Shown here in pieces: positions 1-7,944 of a stretch of DNA of 20,310 bases. A program made the position numbers and the translations under genes. The stretch is taken from assembly GCA_027604665.1 (NCBI GenBank), contig JADGIZ010000191.1, positions 1 through 20,310 of the forward strand, in the 5' to 3' direction. Position 1 is the first letter of the stretch. Every line of letters starts with the position of its first letter. This stretch comes from Polyrhizophydium stewartii (Eukaryota > Chytridiomycota > Chytridiomycetes > Rhizophydiales). The notes under the pieces are model-generated. The model worked only from the letters and a program-made list of their open reading frames with translations, was not told the origin of the DNA and did not search any database.

Positions 1-101
1 GGCCGCCGGTGCTTCAAGCACCGGGCCTCAGAAGAGCTTCTGAGGCGACGTCGCACCTGCGAGGCCTTTAAGGCCCCGGGACCCCGTACGGGGGTCCCGG
101 G
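1..101. repeat. GC-hairpin array A (left end cut by window)
   Basis: Abutting palindromes: CCGGTGCTT/AAGCACCGG around a single C (6-24), CCTCAGAAG/CTTCTGAGG with centre AG (25-46), self-complementary GCGACGTCGC (45-54), GGCCTT/AAGGCC (63-75) and CCCGGGACCCC/GGGGTCCCGGG (75-101). Positions 1-54 are identical to 18002-18055. The CCTCAGAAG hairpin is in the AG orientation, opposite to most other arrays here. The array may begin before position 1. Its function is unknown. Confidence 0.9.
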
Positions 102-521
102 TGGAGGCTAGTCGCGACCGCTGCTCAGTAACCAATTTTGATCGATCCTGCAAAGTTTCATAAGGGAATACCCTCCATTAGTGCAAATAGAAAAAATTAA
201 CTCAAATCACAACCTTGAAAGAAACAGATAAATCAATTCAAATCTAAAAACCTTTCAGAACCAAAATAGAATCACCGCGTAGGCGGGGAGGCGACTATCA
301 GTCGCTTCTATACACCGATACTGCCCGCAGCTTCTCCGGAGCCTTTAATAATTTGAGTCTAGCCTTAAGGTGTTTCATTAAGTGGGTTCCACAAACTTCC
401 AATTATGTCACACCCTTTGCATTATGCACTTAGTACGCTACATTATATACTTTACTTAGGTCTTTAGACTTCTTACTTATTTATTCTTCATATTCAAAAG
501 CCAATCTTTACGATTCTGTAA

Positions 522-554
522 GGACGTCGCTGAACGCGAGCTCACGCGCCGTCC
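522..554 (+). repeat. GGACG...CGTCC hairpin element, copy 1
   Basis: A 33-base element with ends GGACG and CGTCC and an inner GCGAGCTCACGCGC segment. The same 33 bases occur at 16497-16529. Derivatives lie at 1899, 9064, 11366, 16177 and 18645. It is usually preceded by TGTAA and followed by CGATTA or CGTTC. Confidence 0.85.
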
Positions 555-740
555 GTTCGAGGTTCCTAGAACCTTCACTATGAACTTTGTGTATTACCTC
601 TAACGTAAGTCCATCATTATACAATATCTTAGCATTCTTCGAATGCCACCCCCTTCTTACTTGATAAAACCCAGCTTCGCTGGTTAATTTGCTCCTAGCA
701 TGATAAAAACTTTTACTTTTTCCATCGTGGCCGCGACATA

Positions 741-797
741 GGCCCCCGGAGGGGGGCCGGTCGCTCCGGTTCAGGGCTCTACGAGCCGGGGACCGGA
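741..797. repeat. GC-hairpin cluster B
   Basis: Two adjacent hairpins. GGCCCCC-GGAG-GGGGGCC (741-758) is followed by a nested hairpin with outer arms TCCGGT/ACCGGA and inner GGCTC-TAC-GAGCC (about 765-797). They are joined by GGTCGC, the linker also used in the larger arrays. The CCTCAGAAG module is absent, so this is a reduced or different assembly. Confidence 0.8.
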
Positions 798-915
798 ACC
801 TCGATAGTTAGAACCTAAATAAAGCCATCAGTTACATTCTATAGGTTTCATATAGCGGTCAGAAAGGTGATGTCACCCCTAAAACAACCAACTTAGTTGG
901 TGAATAAGCAGAATT

Positions 916-987
916 TGCCGATGGTGAGACTTGAACTCACAACCACCTGATTAAAAGTCAGATGCTCTACCATTGAGCTACATCCAA
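916..987 (-). tRNA. trnK(uuu): tRNA-Lys(UUU) with mismatched acceptor pairs 1-3
   Basis: Read on the minus strand this is a 72-base cloverleaf. The D arm is GCTC/GAGC with loop AATGGTA. The anticodon stem TCTGA/TCAGG closes loop CTTTTAA, so the anticodon is TTT (lysine). The variable loop has five bases, and the T stem GTGAG/CTCAC is perfect with loop TTCAAGT. Acceptor pairs 4-7 (GATG/CATC) are perfect, but pair 1 is T-C, pair 2 is T-G and pair 3 is G-G. The 3' strand CATCGGC would need GCC at positions 1-3. Discriminator A is at 916 and CCA is not encoded. Mismatches confined to pairs 1-3 are the signature of mitochondrial 5' tRNA editing in some chytrid fungi and amoebae. Decay into a pseudogene is the alternative, but the perfect D, anticodon and T arms argue for function. 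A hairpin (990-1002) lies directly upstream. Confidence 0.9.
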
Positions 988-989
988 TC

Positions 990-1002
990 GCACCTCCGGT
1001 GC
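990..1002. repeat. Small hairpin next to the tRNA 5' end
   Basis: GCACC-TCC-GGTGC lies two bases upstream of the predicted 5' end of tRNA-Lys. Like most small hairpins here it has a three-base loop. It could affect 5' processing of the tRNA, but that is speculation. Confidence 0.75.
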
Positions 1003-1323
1003 TATTTAGTTGATAAATTAGATTCGATTTCCTTATACTCTTTGCTATATTTGGTGGTTTCTATTATAGGATAGGTAAAATTAATGGTAGAAACCAAGTG
1101 GACATACTAGATTTGATGGTACTGAACCAATAATCATTGCACATAGATTTAGTCTAAGTATAAAAGAGAATTGAATACAACCAACCAAAGGTTGGTTCTA
1201 GAGTAAATAGATTAAGTCCAATAAGATAGAACCCAACAGGAAACAACTGGATATATTCTCAGCAGATCCTTGAATACCAAATACTCAGGCAATTGCTTTA
1301 AATTAATAAGATTACATAGCAAC

Positions 1324-1340
1324 CGCGACGGAGTCGCTCC
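1324..1340 (-). repeat. GGAGCGACTCCGTCGCG element, copy 1
   Basis: Minus-strand copy of a short palindromic element (core GCGACGGAGTCGC). Other copies lie at 7927, 10435, 13115, 13695 and 13845, with variants at 4563, 4953, 7664 and 13575. Confidence 0.8.
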
Positions 1341-1898
1341 CAATCATCAATTAAAAATCCTTTATTGGATGGACGCTACACAAAAAGCTTACATGATGAT
1401 TAATTCGTGCTACACACTGTTTAGGCTCATAACACCAACCACAGGTTGGGCAATTACGGATCATGTACTTGGAGAATAGCACTAATTGTTAAACTCAATA
1501 TAATAAGAACAAAGGGTGGATTATATCATATCTTAGCATTCTTCGAATGCCTCTTAAATAGTACCAATCCATTAAAATTACAACTAAACTAATTAAGAGT
1601 TGGTTAGTAACTTTAGTTGTACTTAAGGTTTAGATCCTCCATGGGATTTTCTTTATAGTAATAGTTGTTGCATAGATCTGTATGTTACCAAAGTATTATT
1701 ATCTTTCTATTGTAACCACCCCCTTTATTTCTATCCTGCATCTATATTGACAGGATAAATACCTCAACTATTATGAACTTATCCTTTATTGAAGCAATCA
1801 GATATTCCTGAAGGAGTACCATTCAAATATTTGTTATCGAACCTCAGCAATTATTCGAGTTTGCCTAAATCTTTACATCAAAATCTATAACCTGTATA

Positions 1899-1935
1899 GG
1901 GTCCGTCGCATGCGCGAGCTACGCGTTGAGGACCC
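1899..1935 (+). repeat. GGGTCC...GGACCC hairpin element
   Basis: Perfect arms GGGTCC (1899-1904) and GGACCC (1930-1935) enclose GTCGCATGCGCGAGCTACGC. The inner part resembles the GGACG...CGTCC family, but the arm sequence differs while still pairing. Confidence 0.65.
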
Positions 1936-2128
1936 ATAGCTTATCTCTTGGTCTGATTGATTAGTAGGAATATTCATAGTAAAATTTAATAGATAGTAAG
2001 GAAACTAAAATAGCTAGTATCGTTACAAGATCAGAAAATGTAAAGTAGGGGTGGAATGGCCATTGATTCGCACATAAATTACAGCAGTATCAATAAATCC
2101 AAGATGGGTTACCTCCCAGATCAATTAA

Positions 2129-2425
2129 GCAGATACGAGATTGTAGGGAGATGAATTGTCTAGTATTAATAAACGGGGTATTGCTGTACTTAAAGCTATT
2201 ACTGGTAGAGATCCCCTTCGAATGGAATTGAAAGGAGTCCAAGCTCAAGGACATTTCCGATTCGAGGGATTAGTAGTGACGACAAGTAATCAGTATTTCA
2301 CAATTAATGATAGTGGGATAACTCGTCGTCGTTTAACTATCTTTTTTACTAATATCCCTCTTGTTCGTAAACCATAGATTATTAAAACCCCTCAGGGTCT
2401 TGATGGACCTATTGGATCTGAATGA
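2129..2425 (+). pseudogene. D5/P4-type primase-helicase, C-terminal fragment
   Basis: About 98 codons lie between TAA (2126) and TGA (2423-2425) if the two in-frame TAG codons (2144, 2375) are read as leucine. Read with TAG as stop, the frame is about 76 codons with no ATG near its start (a TTG lies at 2156). The motif order matches the C-terminal AAA+ part of D5-like/phage-P4 primase-helicases: a Walker-B-like LLGDEL (residues 5-10), LKAITGRD (21-28), VVTTSN with the sensor-1 asparagine (49-54), and NDSGITRRR (60-68) with candidate arginine fingers, followed by IFF. These SF3 enzymes unwind or prime DNA for viruses, phages and plasmids. The Walker A region and the primase domain are missing upstream, so this is a broken relic. 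The last residues overlap the opposing GIY-YIG remnant antisense. The family call is fairly secure; host function is unlikely. Confidence 0.72.
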
Positions 2426-2924
2426 GTTTTACCAAAAAAGTTATTACCAGCCCCATACGGTCTTTGCTCATTTTAGCTTTAACTTCCTCACTCATTTTTA
2501 TTCCAGTCCTTCTCTTGCTTATTAGTGCCCTTGTCTCTTCACTATGTGTTACTCAAGTAGTATTCCCAGCTGTTTTTGCTGTATTATAATCGAATAAGCC
2601 TGTATCTAAATATTTATGCTCTATCGTTAAAAGTTTAGAGGGTGTCACTAATTCCATAATAAGTAAAGTGAAGTTTTGATGACCATGTTTTACTAAAGCT
2701 CTGATTATTACCTAATTAGTTCTTGACAAATATGCATCTTGGAAATAATCGTTAATGCGATCATTGAGTTGACGGGCACTTCCGACATAATCAAATAAAG
2801 CTATAGTATTCTACCGATAAGACTATTTGTATGATCCGAAGCTTAGTGTATGGTCTATTGTAGCACCTTTAAGTCCAAATATGGAGAGCTTCCAACATGA
2901 CCGTGGCGCTTTGATGCGCTGCAT
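2392..2924 (-). pseudogene. GIY-YIG homing endonuclease with NUMOD3 repeats, broken
   Basis: From ATG (2924-2922) a 123-codon frame runs to TGA (2555-2553) if TAG at 2825-2823, 2813-2811 and 2714-2712 is read as leucine. The GIY-YIG nuclease fold is recognisable: GSYKL (30-34, in place of GIY), DYVGSA (45-50), the arginine of QLNDRI (R56), IIRALVKHGHQNF (73-85), IEHKY with the candidate metal-binding glutamate E102, then YN (113-114) and AKTAG (116-120), typical of fungal mitochondrial intron enzymes. Past the TGA the same frame gives NUMOD3-like DNA-binding repeats (HSEETRALIS, MSEEVKAKMS). After a GGGG run (2454-2451) NUMOD3 continues in another frame (NNFFGKTHS), ending near 2392. Such enzymes cut DNA to spread introns or themselves. 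Here an internal TGA (stop, or possibly Trp) and a frameshift imply decay. No flanking group I intron core was identified. Confidence 0.82.
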
Positions 2925-3109
2925 GTAAACCAACCATCGTGTTGCAGGTTCTGTAACGCCTTTTTAGCAATTAGTCAATCGATTTGGTTATCTGAAATGG
3001 TCCTAGGCTCTATCACTATGCTTTCTACACACTACAATCAGTAGGAAAACTTACTTCACACCTCAACTTCAGTCAATCACGATAACCTCTAATTATGTAA
3101 ACCACTACA
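2925..3109. other. Short spacer upstream of the GIY-YIG remnant
   Basis: The GIY-YIG frame stays open for a short distance upstream of its first ATG (residues reading TEPATRWLVYM), then meets TAA. The true start is therefore uncertain. Nothing else is recognised. Confidence 0.4.
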
Positions 3110-3152
3110 ATCGGCCCGGAGGGGCGATTGCCCGCCTACGCGGTCAATCTGG
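3110..3152. repeat. ATCGGCCCGGAGGGGCGAT hairpin plus CGCCTACGCGG element
   Basis: A near-palindrome (3110-3128, one internal mismatch) is followed by CCCGCCTACGCGG. A similar first half occurs near 10003 (ATCGGCCCGAAGGGGCGAG). CCGCGTAGGCGG-like sequence also occurs near 275 and CCGCGTAGCGGGG near 11137. Confidence 0.6.
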
Positions 3153-3599
3153 TAAATAAAAACCAATAATTAATCAATAACAAAAGAGGTACCAATATGA
3201 GATCCATCCAATTACCGATTAATGGGTCAATAATAGCAAATCAATGACGATAATCCTTCAGCTGATCTACATATAAGATGGCCCAACTTGTTACGTAAAT
3301 GCTATTATTAATTAGGAACAATCAATGCTTGCTTATTTTATTGAATCACCGTTTCCACAGGCCAACTCCTTACCAAATTTAGGAAATAAACCAGAGCATT
3401 CTCTTTGGCAAAGTTTGTGAAATCTTTTACCTTTGCTGGCATAACTAACTTATTATAAAACCAGCAAGACGCGTGAGTGTACATTCTCAATAGATCCACC
3501 ATATACTTCATAATCATTGATTCTGATTAGGGCCTGACCTCAATCCAATTGATGGTATCTATTATCTAAAGCATTTACGATGTACTTAACCTACATATG
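3123..3599 (-). pseudogene. Possible degraded coding sequence, unidentified
   Basis: Three consecutive minus-strand stretches read as protein-like sequence, each in a different frame: 3599-3456 (contains LDNRYHQLDWGQALIRIND, using TAG=Leu and TGA=Trp), 3463-3341 (FYNKLVMPAKVKDFTNF, then FLNLVRSWPVE) and 3285-3123 (FAIIDPLIGNWMDLILV, hydrophobic). They abut, which is what a frameshifted gene would look like. I recognise no family. In AT-rich DNA with only TAA as stop, runs of this length also occur by chance, so confidence is low. Confidence 0.2.
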
Positions 3600-3655
3600 T
3601 CGATGCATTTACAATACTTTAGCTTAGATTGAGATAACAACCTTAACGATCGACT

Positions 3656-3840
3656 GTCTATATTTTTTAAATGTGTTATAATTAATCTTTATCTAGTACA
3701 TCTATTTAGAACTGCAAAGTATTATAAAAGGCAAAAACTATTTGTTATACTTATAACTATCTTATTAGATCATATTAATACAATATAAAACATAATATTA
3801 TAGATGCTATATTAAAATGAGAATTAAAAAATGAATCGTG
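3656..3840. other. Strongly AT-rich, hairpin-poor stretch
   Basis: This is among the most AT-biased parts of the window and lacks the GC elements and three-base-loop hairpins common elsewhere. It contains runs such as TATTTTTTAA and ATATAAAACATAATATTATA. Promoter or replication-origin activity is possible, but no consensus supports it. Confidence 0.35.
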
Positions 3841-4562
3841 TAACCACTTCAAATTCATTAGTTAGCATAATCTAAATACATGAGGAGACTACAATATTTG
3901 AGTAACAGCCTACAACATGTAGTTCAATTAACATCTGTTTAGTTTGAATACATAATTTATCACAATTACGAAGTTGTTCCTACATTTTAGTGGCTTACGC
4001 GATCAGTTAAGGGCCCTCAACAAGTTGATATCTTCCTAAATTATAGTCATCTCCAAAATCTACGCTACGATGTATACATTTGGAATACGTTAAACAGCTA
4101 AGAATAGACTTTTAATTATTTAGTAAGAGCTTTGAAAGGCATTAGCTTATTTCATCTAAATTAAATGAGGCTCCCTAAAAGATTTAATAATAGTCTATTA
4201 TAATTACCATATCTTCAAATAAACCTATCAAAGTATTTTATTCACTACATCTGATGCTTTTGCTTTAATCGACCGATTTAGTTAGGACTAATAGATCCTC
4301 AAATCGATAAGAGGGGTCTACTGAATGGCTAATAGATCCTAAGAATTGTCGTACCGGATGATTAGTAATTGCCTGAATTCAAACATAAAGTGGTTCCATG
4401 ATTTATCATAATAAGATTAGTAGGTCAAAATAGTTAAGTCTATCTATGATTGCTTCAGTTTTCATTAGAGCATCTCTAAGATGCCCCCATCCGTCTTTAT
4501 TGGTGATTGAGAAAGGGTCTTTGGCTATATCAAGAGATTGGTGCCTGACTCTAGGGTGATCT

Positions 4563-4581
4563 TGGAGCGGCATCCGCCGCG
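4563..4581 (+). repeat. GGAGCGACTCC element variant (GGAGCGGCATCC)
   Basis: A variant of the GGAGCGACTCCGTCGCGG family in which the core reads GCGGCATCCGCCGC. Paired changes keep it palindromic. Confidence 0.65.
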
Positions 4582-4803
4582 GATTGCTTCTTAAAAGGTT
4601 TTATTTAATCTAATGTATAATAATTGCAAACATAAATAACCTTCTATTAGCTTCAGATCGTGCTTAGTTGATTGACTGTCAACAGAGAGATTAGAACAGT
4701 AGTTATAAGATCTAGTAGCATTCTAGTAAGTTGATGAAACAAATAATAACGAATAAAGCCTTCACAGTTGCATTGCAACTCACCCGTAGAAATGTGACTG
4801 AAG

Positions 4804-4816
4804 TCGCGAAGCCGCT
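4804..4816 (+). repeat. TCGCGAAGCCGCT element
   Basis: Short element followed by TCAA. The same 13 bases occur at 12234, 12745, 13523, 14215 and 18871, and on the minus strand at 15518-15530. Confidence 0.75.
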
Positions 4817-4952
4817 TCAAACTCGGAAATGAATTTGAAAAGTGTCACGGTAAGCTAAATATCTAGGTGATCTATGGCTACTCTAGCCGTTATATATGAT
4901 CTCTGAAAGGCTACTACGATATTCCTCGCCACGCACTACGTTTGGGCCACCT

Positions 4953-4969
4953 GGAGCGGCCTCCGCCGC
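4953..4969 (+). repeat. GGAGCGACTCC element variant (GGAGCGGCCTCC)
   Basis: Second GCGGCCTCCGCCGC-type variant of the GGAGCGACTCC family. Confidence 0.65.
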
Positions 4970-5972
4970 ACACTTCGGACTCTGCTAAGCTTTTCTTCTA
5001 CAATGCATATTAGTTATTACACTTCATTAGTTGATAATCGTACGATCGAATCCTTTAGCTCGTTAGTCAGAGGAGAATTCAAAAATTCTTTAGAGAACTA
5101 ATCGTGTCGTGGTTGTGGTAGGGGTAACAAACCACTTAATTAAGTCTTATCACTTTATTACATCACCACCTTGAGCGACTGCGTGATCAGGTAAGCAACT
5201 ATAGACATCAGTTAATTCATCATACTACAAAAAATGTAGGACGGCTTAAACCGATTTCAAGTATTCCTCTTGTCAAATTTATCTCAAATTGCGTAGAGTT
5301 CAGCCAAAGGCGAATTCGCCCTTCGGCCGATTTCTCGAATAAATTCATAAATAGAACAACTTTAGTTGTTGGTCCCAATGTAAGGGGAGCGTATCCTAAA
5401 TTCTAAGATTCAGGAGTAATAGAGCCTTGTCAAGGCTCCGGAATCATAGTTGCAATTAAGAGAAATAACAGGTCAAATTCTGATTAATTGGAGCGGTCAA
5501 TCTTCCTTAATTATTACATTCATGAAAGCAACAAGACTTATTGAGAAATGATGGAACCCCCCAAAGGTTTAACATATTGAACATAATAGGATATTTACTA
5601 TTAGAACTCCTCGACATTTTCTATGCTAACTGGCCTTCGAGCGATTAGATACTTTTAGTTAGTTTCATTATCAGGAGATTGTTAGCATATGACGATCATG
5701 AGCTAAATTAGCGGACATTCGTAATCGATCTCAGATCGATGGATGTCGATCTTTTAGATACTAATTGTTTTGATAGAGGAAAATGACTAGCTCGGAAATA
5801 TAGTCTCAAAGGTGGTTAGCAGCTCATAGGGAGACTATATATTAATAATTAACTTTATAATAATTGAATGGGAGTGTAACGGTAGGGCTCCCCCAATAAA
5901 TTAGTCACCTTGATTTCTAATAGATGTCCAGTCATCAATAGATCGAATATTGGAAGCCCTCTCCAAGTCCAA

Positions 5973-5985
5973 TTGCGTAGCCGCT
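5973..5985 (+). repeat. TTGCGTAGCCGCT element variant
   Basis: A variant of TCGCGAAGCCGCT followed by TCAAA. It occurs inverted at 15581-15593 (AGCGGCTACGCAA). Confidence 0.65.
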
Positions 5986-7621
5986 TCAAAATAGTTGTAT
6001 GGCAGAGTGTTTTGTAGGTAGGAGTTTGTGGAGGAAGTCTTCAGACATATGCCAACTCGAAAAAGTACAAAACAACAGATAGAGGAAAATGACTTCAACA
6101 AAAATGTCGCGATAATTCCTAGAGCTCAACCAATCTGTGCTTGGACCGCATGCCTCATACTAGTTCTCCTCTCATCCCTATACCAGCGATCTATGATCGC
6201 TCTCTCCTTATTAAGATGTGTAGTATTCTTTCTATCGATCTAATAGATCGACCATCCTCATGCATTGTTCGCTTATTTCATAGAAGACCATTCCCACAAC
6301 TCGTCAGCCCTCCTCAGGTTGAACCTACGGTTCAATCCTTGGAGTGGAGGATGCTGACTATTTATCAAGTAATCTCTTATCTCATGTTTCTATACATATA
6401 TAATAATGACTAGGGATCTGAAGATTAACTAAAGCTATAAGTAGGACTCTAGATATAAATAAGCTCAGGAGCATTCTCTAGCAGATGGTCTCCCCGCCCC
6501 ACATAGGAGATGGTCCACCGTGAGATCAGCCCTTTATGACCTATACGACGGCATTGTGACTAGTAACATTTCACGTATTACCGCAATTTATAATAGGGAT
6601 TGAAGATATCTTTAAATTGGTACTTACTTAAGAGTCCTATAAGCGGTATTGTAGCCAGAGGAATTTTGTCCGTTTTAATGAGCAGGGTTGCCGCGGATGC
6701 GGGAACCCGAAGAATATGAAATAAAAGGGGGCCGACATATGATAACCTCTGGCAATGATTTAGTGGCACCTCCACGACTCCGGTAGCTATTCGCGGCGAC
6801 CTCGAAAGGAAAGGGTTAGAGAGTAACAGGTTTCTTATAATAAATCTATTTCAATAATCGGAGATGGGGGCTGTCCACCGCGAGTGAGACCTTCCTCGCG
6901 TCGCTCCGCTTTGTTCGTCGGTTTGATTTTTAAACTAAAATGAGCGAGGAAGCAAAAGCCTTTACTGGCTCCAGAGGAAGATTCGAATGTAACAAGAATC
7001 TGATTATGGAGTATAAAGTAAGGGCTAAATAGGCAAAGCACTACGTATAGTATTTGAGCAATCAGATCCAGCTACAGATTGGATCTTGAAAACCTATTTG
7101 GTATGGTAATTGATTCTAAGGATTTCTTTATAATTGATAAAAGTAGCCACCATTGGTGGCCTTAGTTAAGGGTATTAGTGCTAAGTCAAATTGGAACTGC
7201 TCACCTGATGAACTGTTTAACTTTTGATTAGGATTAGAATAAAACAAATCAAATCTACTTACTCTTAAGAACCTATTTTTATAGGGGGGATAATCTTGTT
7301 ACTATACAATTACAGGATCTACTTATAATTAATCAAAGATACTTAAGAAGGATTCAAAATGTCTTTAAAGCATTCAAAGTGATATTGTCTATTAGGCATC
7401 TTTAATGAGAAGGAGTTTATTTGACTAACTTGAATAGGCAAATTAGTTAGCCGCTCCAAGTAATTGCTATATAAAAATGAATTAAACAGAATTATGTAAT
7501 GACCCAAATCGATAGAATCAACAAGGGGGTGGCTCCGCCCCCAGAAATTGAAGCAATTCAACAATTTCTTAATATCTGCTTTGTCTATTAGTCTATCGCT
7601 TTTTGTTCTCCCTTCAGAATC
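5986..7621. other. Gene-free spacer with overlapping short open frames
   Basis: Several open frames of 60-90 codons overlap on both strands (for example 6028-6243 and 6141-6413 plus; 6578-6775, 6835-7041 and 7343-7564 minus). None shows a recognisable motif, and they look like chance frames. Hairpins include GCCACC-ATT-GGTGGC (7146-7160) and GGGGG...CCCCC (7525-7542). Confidence 0.45.
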
Positions 7622-7860
7622 TCCCGCGACCTATGTCGCGGATGATTTTTCGTAGGTCGATTTGGAGCGACTCCGACGCGGCCGCGCCCGCTTTGACGGC
7701 GGCGCCCAGACCCAGGCATCGTATTCCCCTAGAAACATCATCTAATTACTAAAATGAGGGTTCCCGCATCAAACCAAAATAAGCCCCCGTGGCGTTTGAA
7801 CGGAGGGGATCCGAGGGGTTTAAGCTTCCCGGGGATCGGGGAGCGAGGGGGTATGTACCA
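7622..7860. other. GC-rich patch with decayed hairpins
   Basis: A local GC-rich block. It starts with CGCGAC-CTAT-GTCGCG (about 7625-7640), then a GGAGCGACTCCGACGCG variant (7664-7680), GC-rich text around CGGCCGCGCCCGC, and later GGGATCCGAGGGG and CCCGGGGATCGGGG. Unlike the arrays its arms pair imperfectly, so it may be an old array. Confidence 0.5.
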
Positions 7861-7926
7861 CCTCTGGGGATGCGTTGCTAGTGAATGGAATGTAATGAAT
7901 TATTAAGAATTGCCTCCGGACGAATT

Positions 7927-7944
7927 GGAGCGACTCCGTCGCGG
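7927..7944 (+). repeat. GGAGCGACTCCGTCGCGG element
   Basis: Consensus copy preceded by AATT, as at 10435. Confidence 0.8.

Larger units (their letters stand above)
121..915. other. Gene-free AT-rich spacer with small hairpins
   Basis: No gene is recognised in this stretch. It carries a CCGCGTAGGCGG-type element near 275-305, a GGACG...CGTCC element (522-554), the hairpin GCATTC-TTC-GAATGC (632-646; repeated at 1535-1549 with the same upstream TATCTTA), a GC cluster (741-797) and ACCAAC-TTA-GTTGGT (887-901) just beyond the tRNA 3' end. No promoter could be assigned. Confidence 0.6.
1003..2125. other. Gene-free AT-rich spacer with small hairpins
   Basis: No gene is recognised. Visible structures are AACCAACC-AAA-GGTTGGTT (1179-1197), a GCGACGGAGTCGC element (1324-1340), CCAACC-ACA-GGTTGG (1435-1449), GCATTC-TTC-GAATGC (1535-1549) and a GGGTCC...GGACCC element (1899-1935). 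The 5' part of the primase-helicase gene, including a Walker A motif, was looked for upstream of 2129 and not found. Confidence 0.55.
3841..5970. other. Gene-free spacer with scattered hairpins
   Basis: No gene is recognised. Elements present are GGAGCGGCATCCGCCGCGG (4563-4581), GGAGCGGCCTCCGCCGC (4953-4969), TCGCGAAGCCGCT (4804-4816), the palindrome GGCGAATTCGCC (5309-5320), AACAAC-TTTA-GTTGTT (5355-5370) and GAGCCTT-GTC-AAGGCTC (5422-5438). Confidence 0.5.

Noticed and set aside
2422..2589. A 55-codon hydrophobic plus-strand frame overlapping the primase TGA (ATGA overlap), looking like a small membrane protein
   Set aside because: It is exactly antisense to the NUMOD3/KTAG part of the GIY-YIG remnant, whose motifs are recognisable. 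The hydrophobicity is a mirror of that frame.
3430..3475. LAGFI string on the minus strand, suggestive of a LAGLIDADG motif
   Set aside because: The acidic residues that should follow are absent and no second motif was found.
5641..5665. GCGATTAGATACTTTT resembling the small-subunit rRNA motif GGATTAGATACCC
   Set aside because: The match is short and no neighbouring conserved rRNA segments were found.
6028..6413. Overlapping 71- and 90-codon plus frames
   Set aside because: They overlap each other and an antisense frame, contain hairpin-derived stretches and show no motif.
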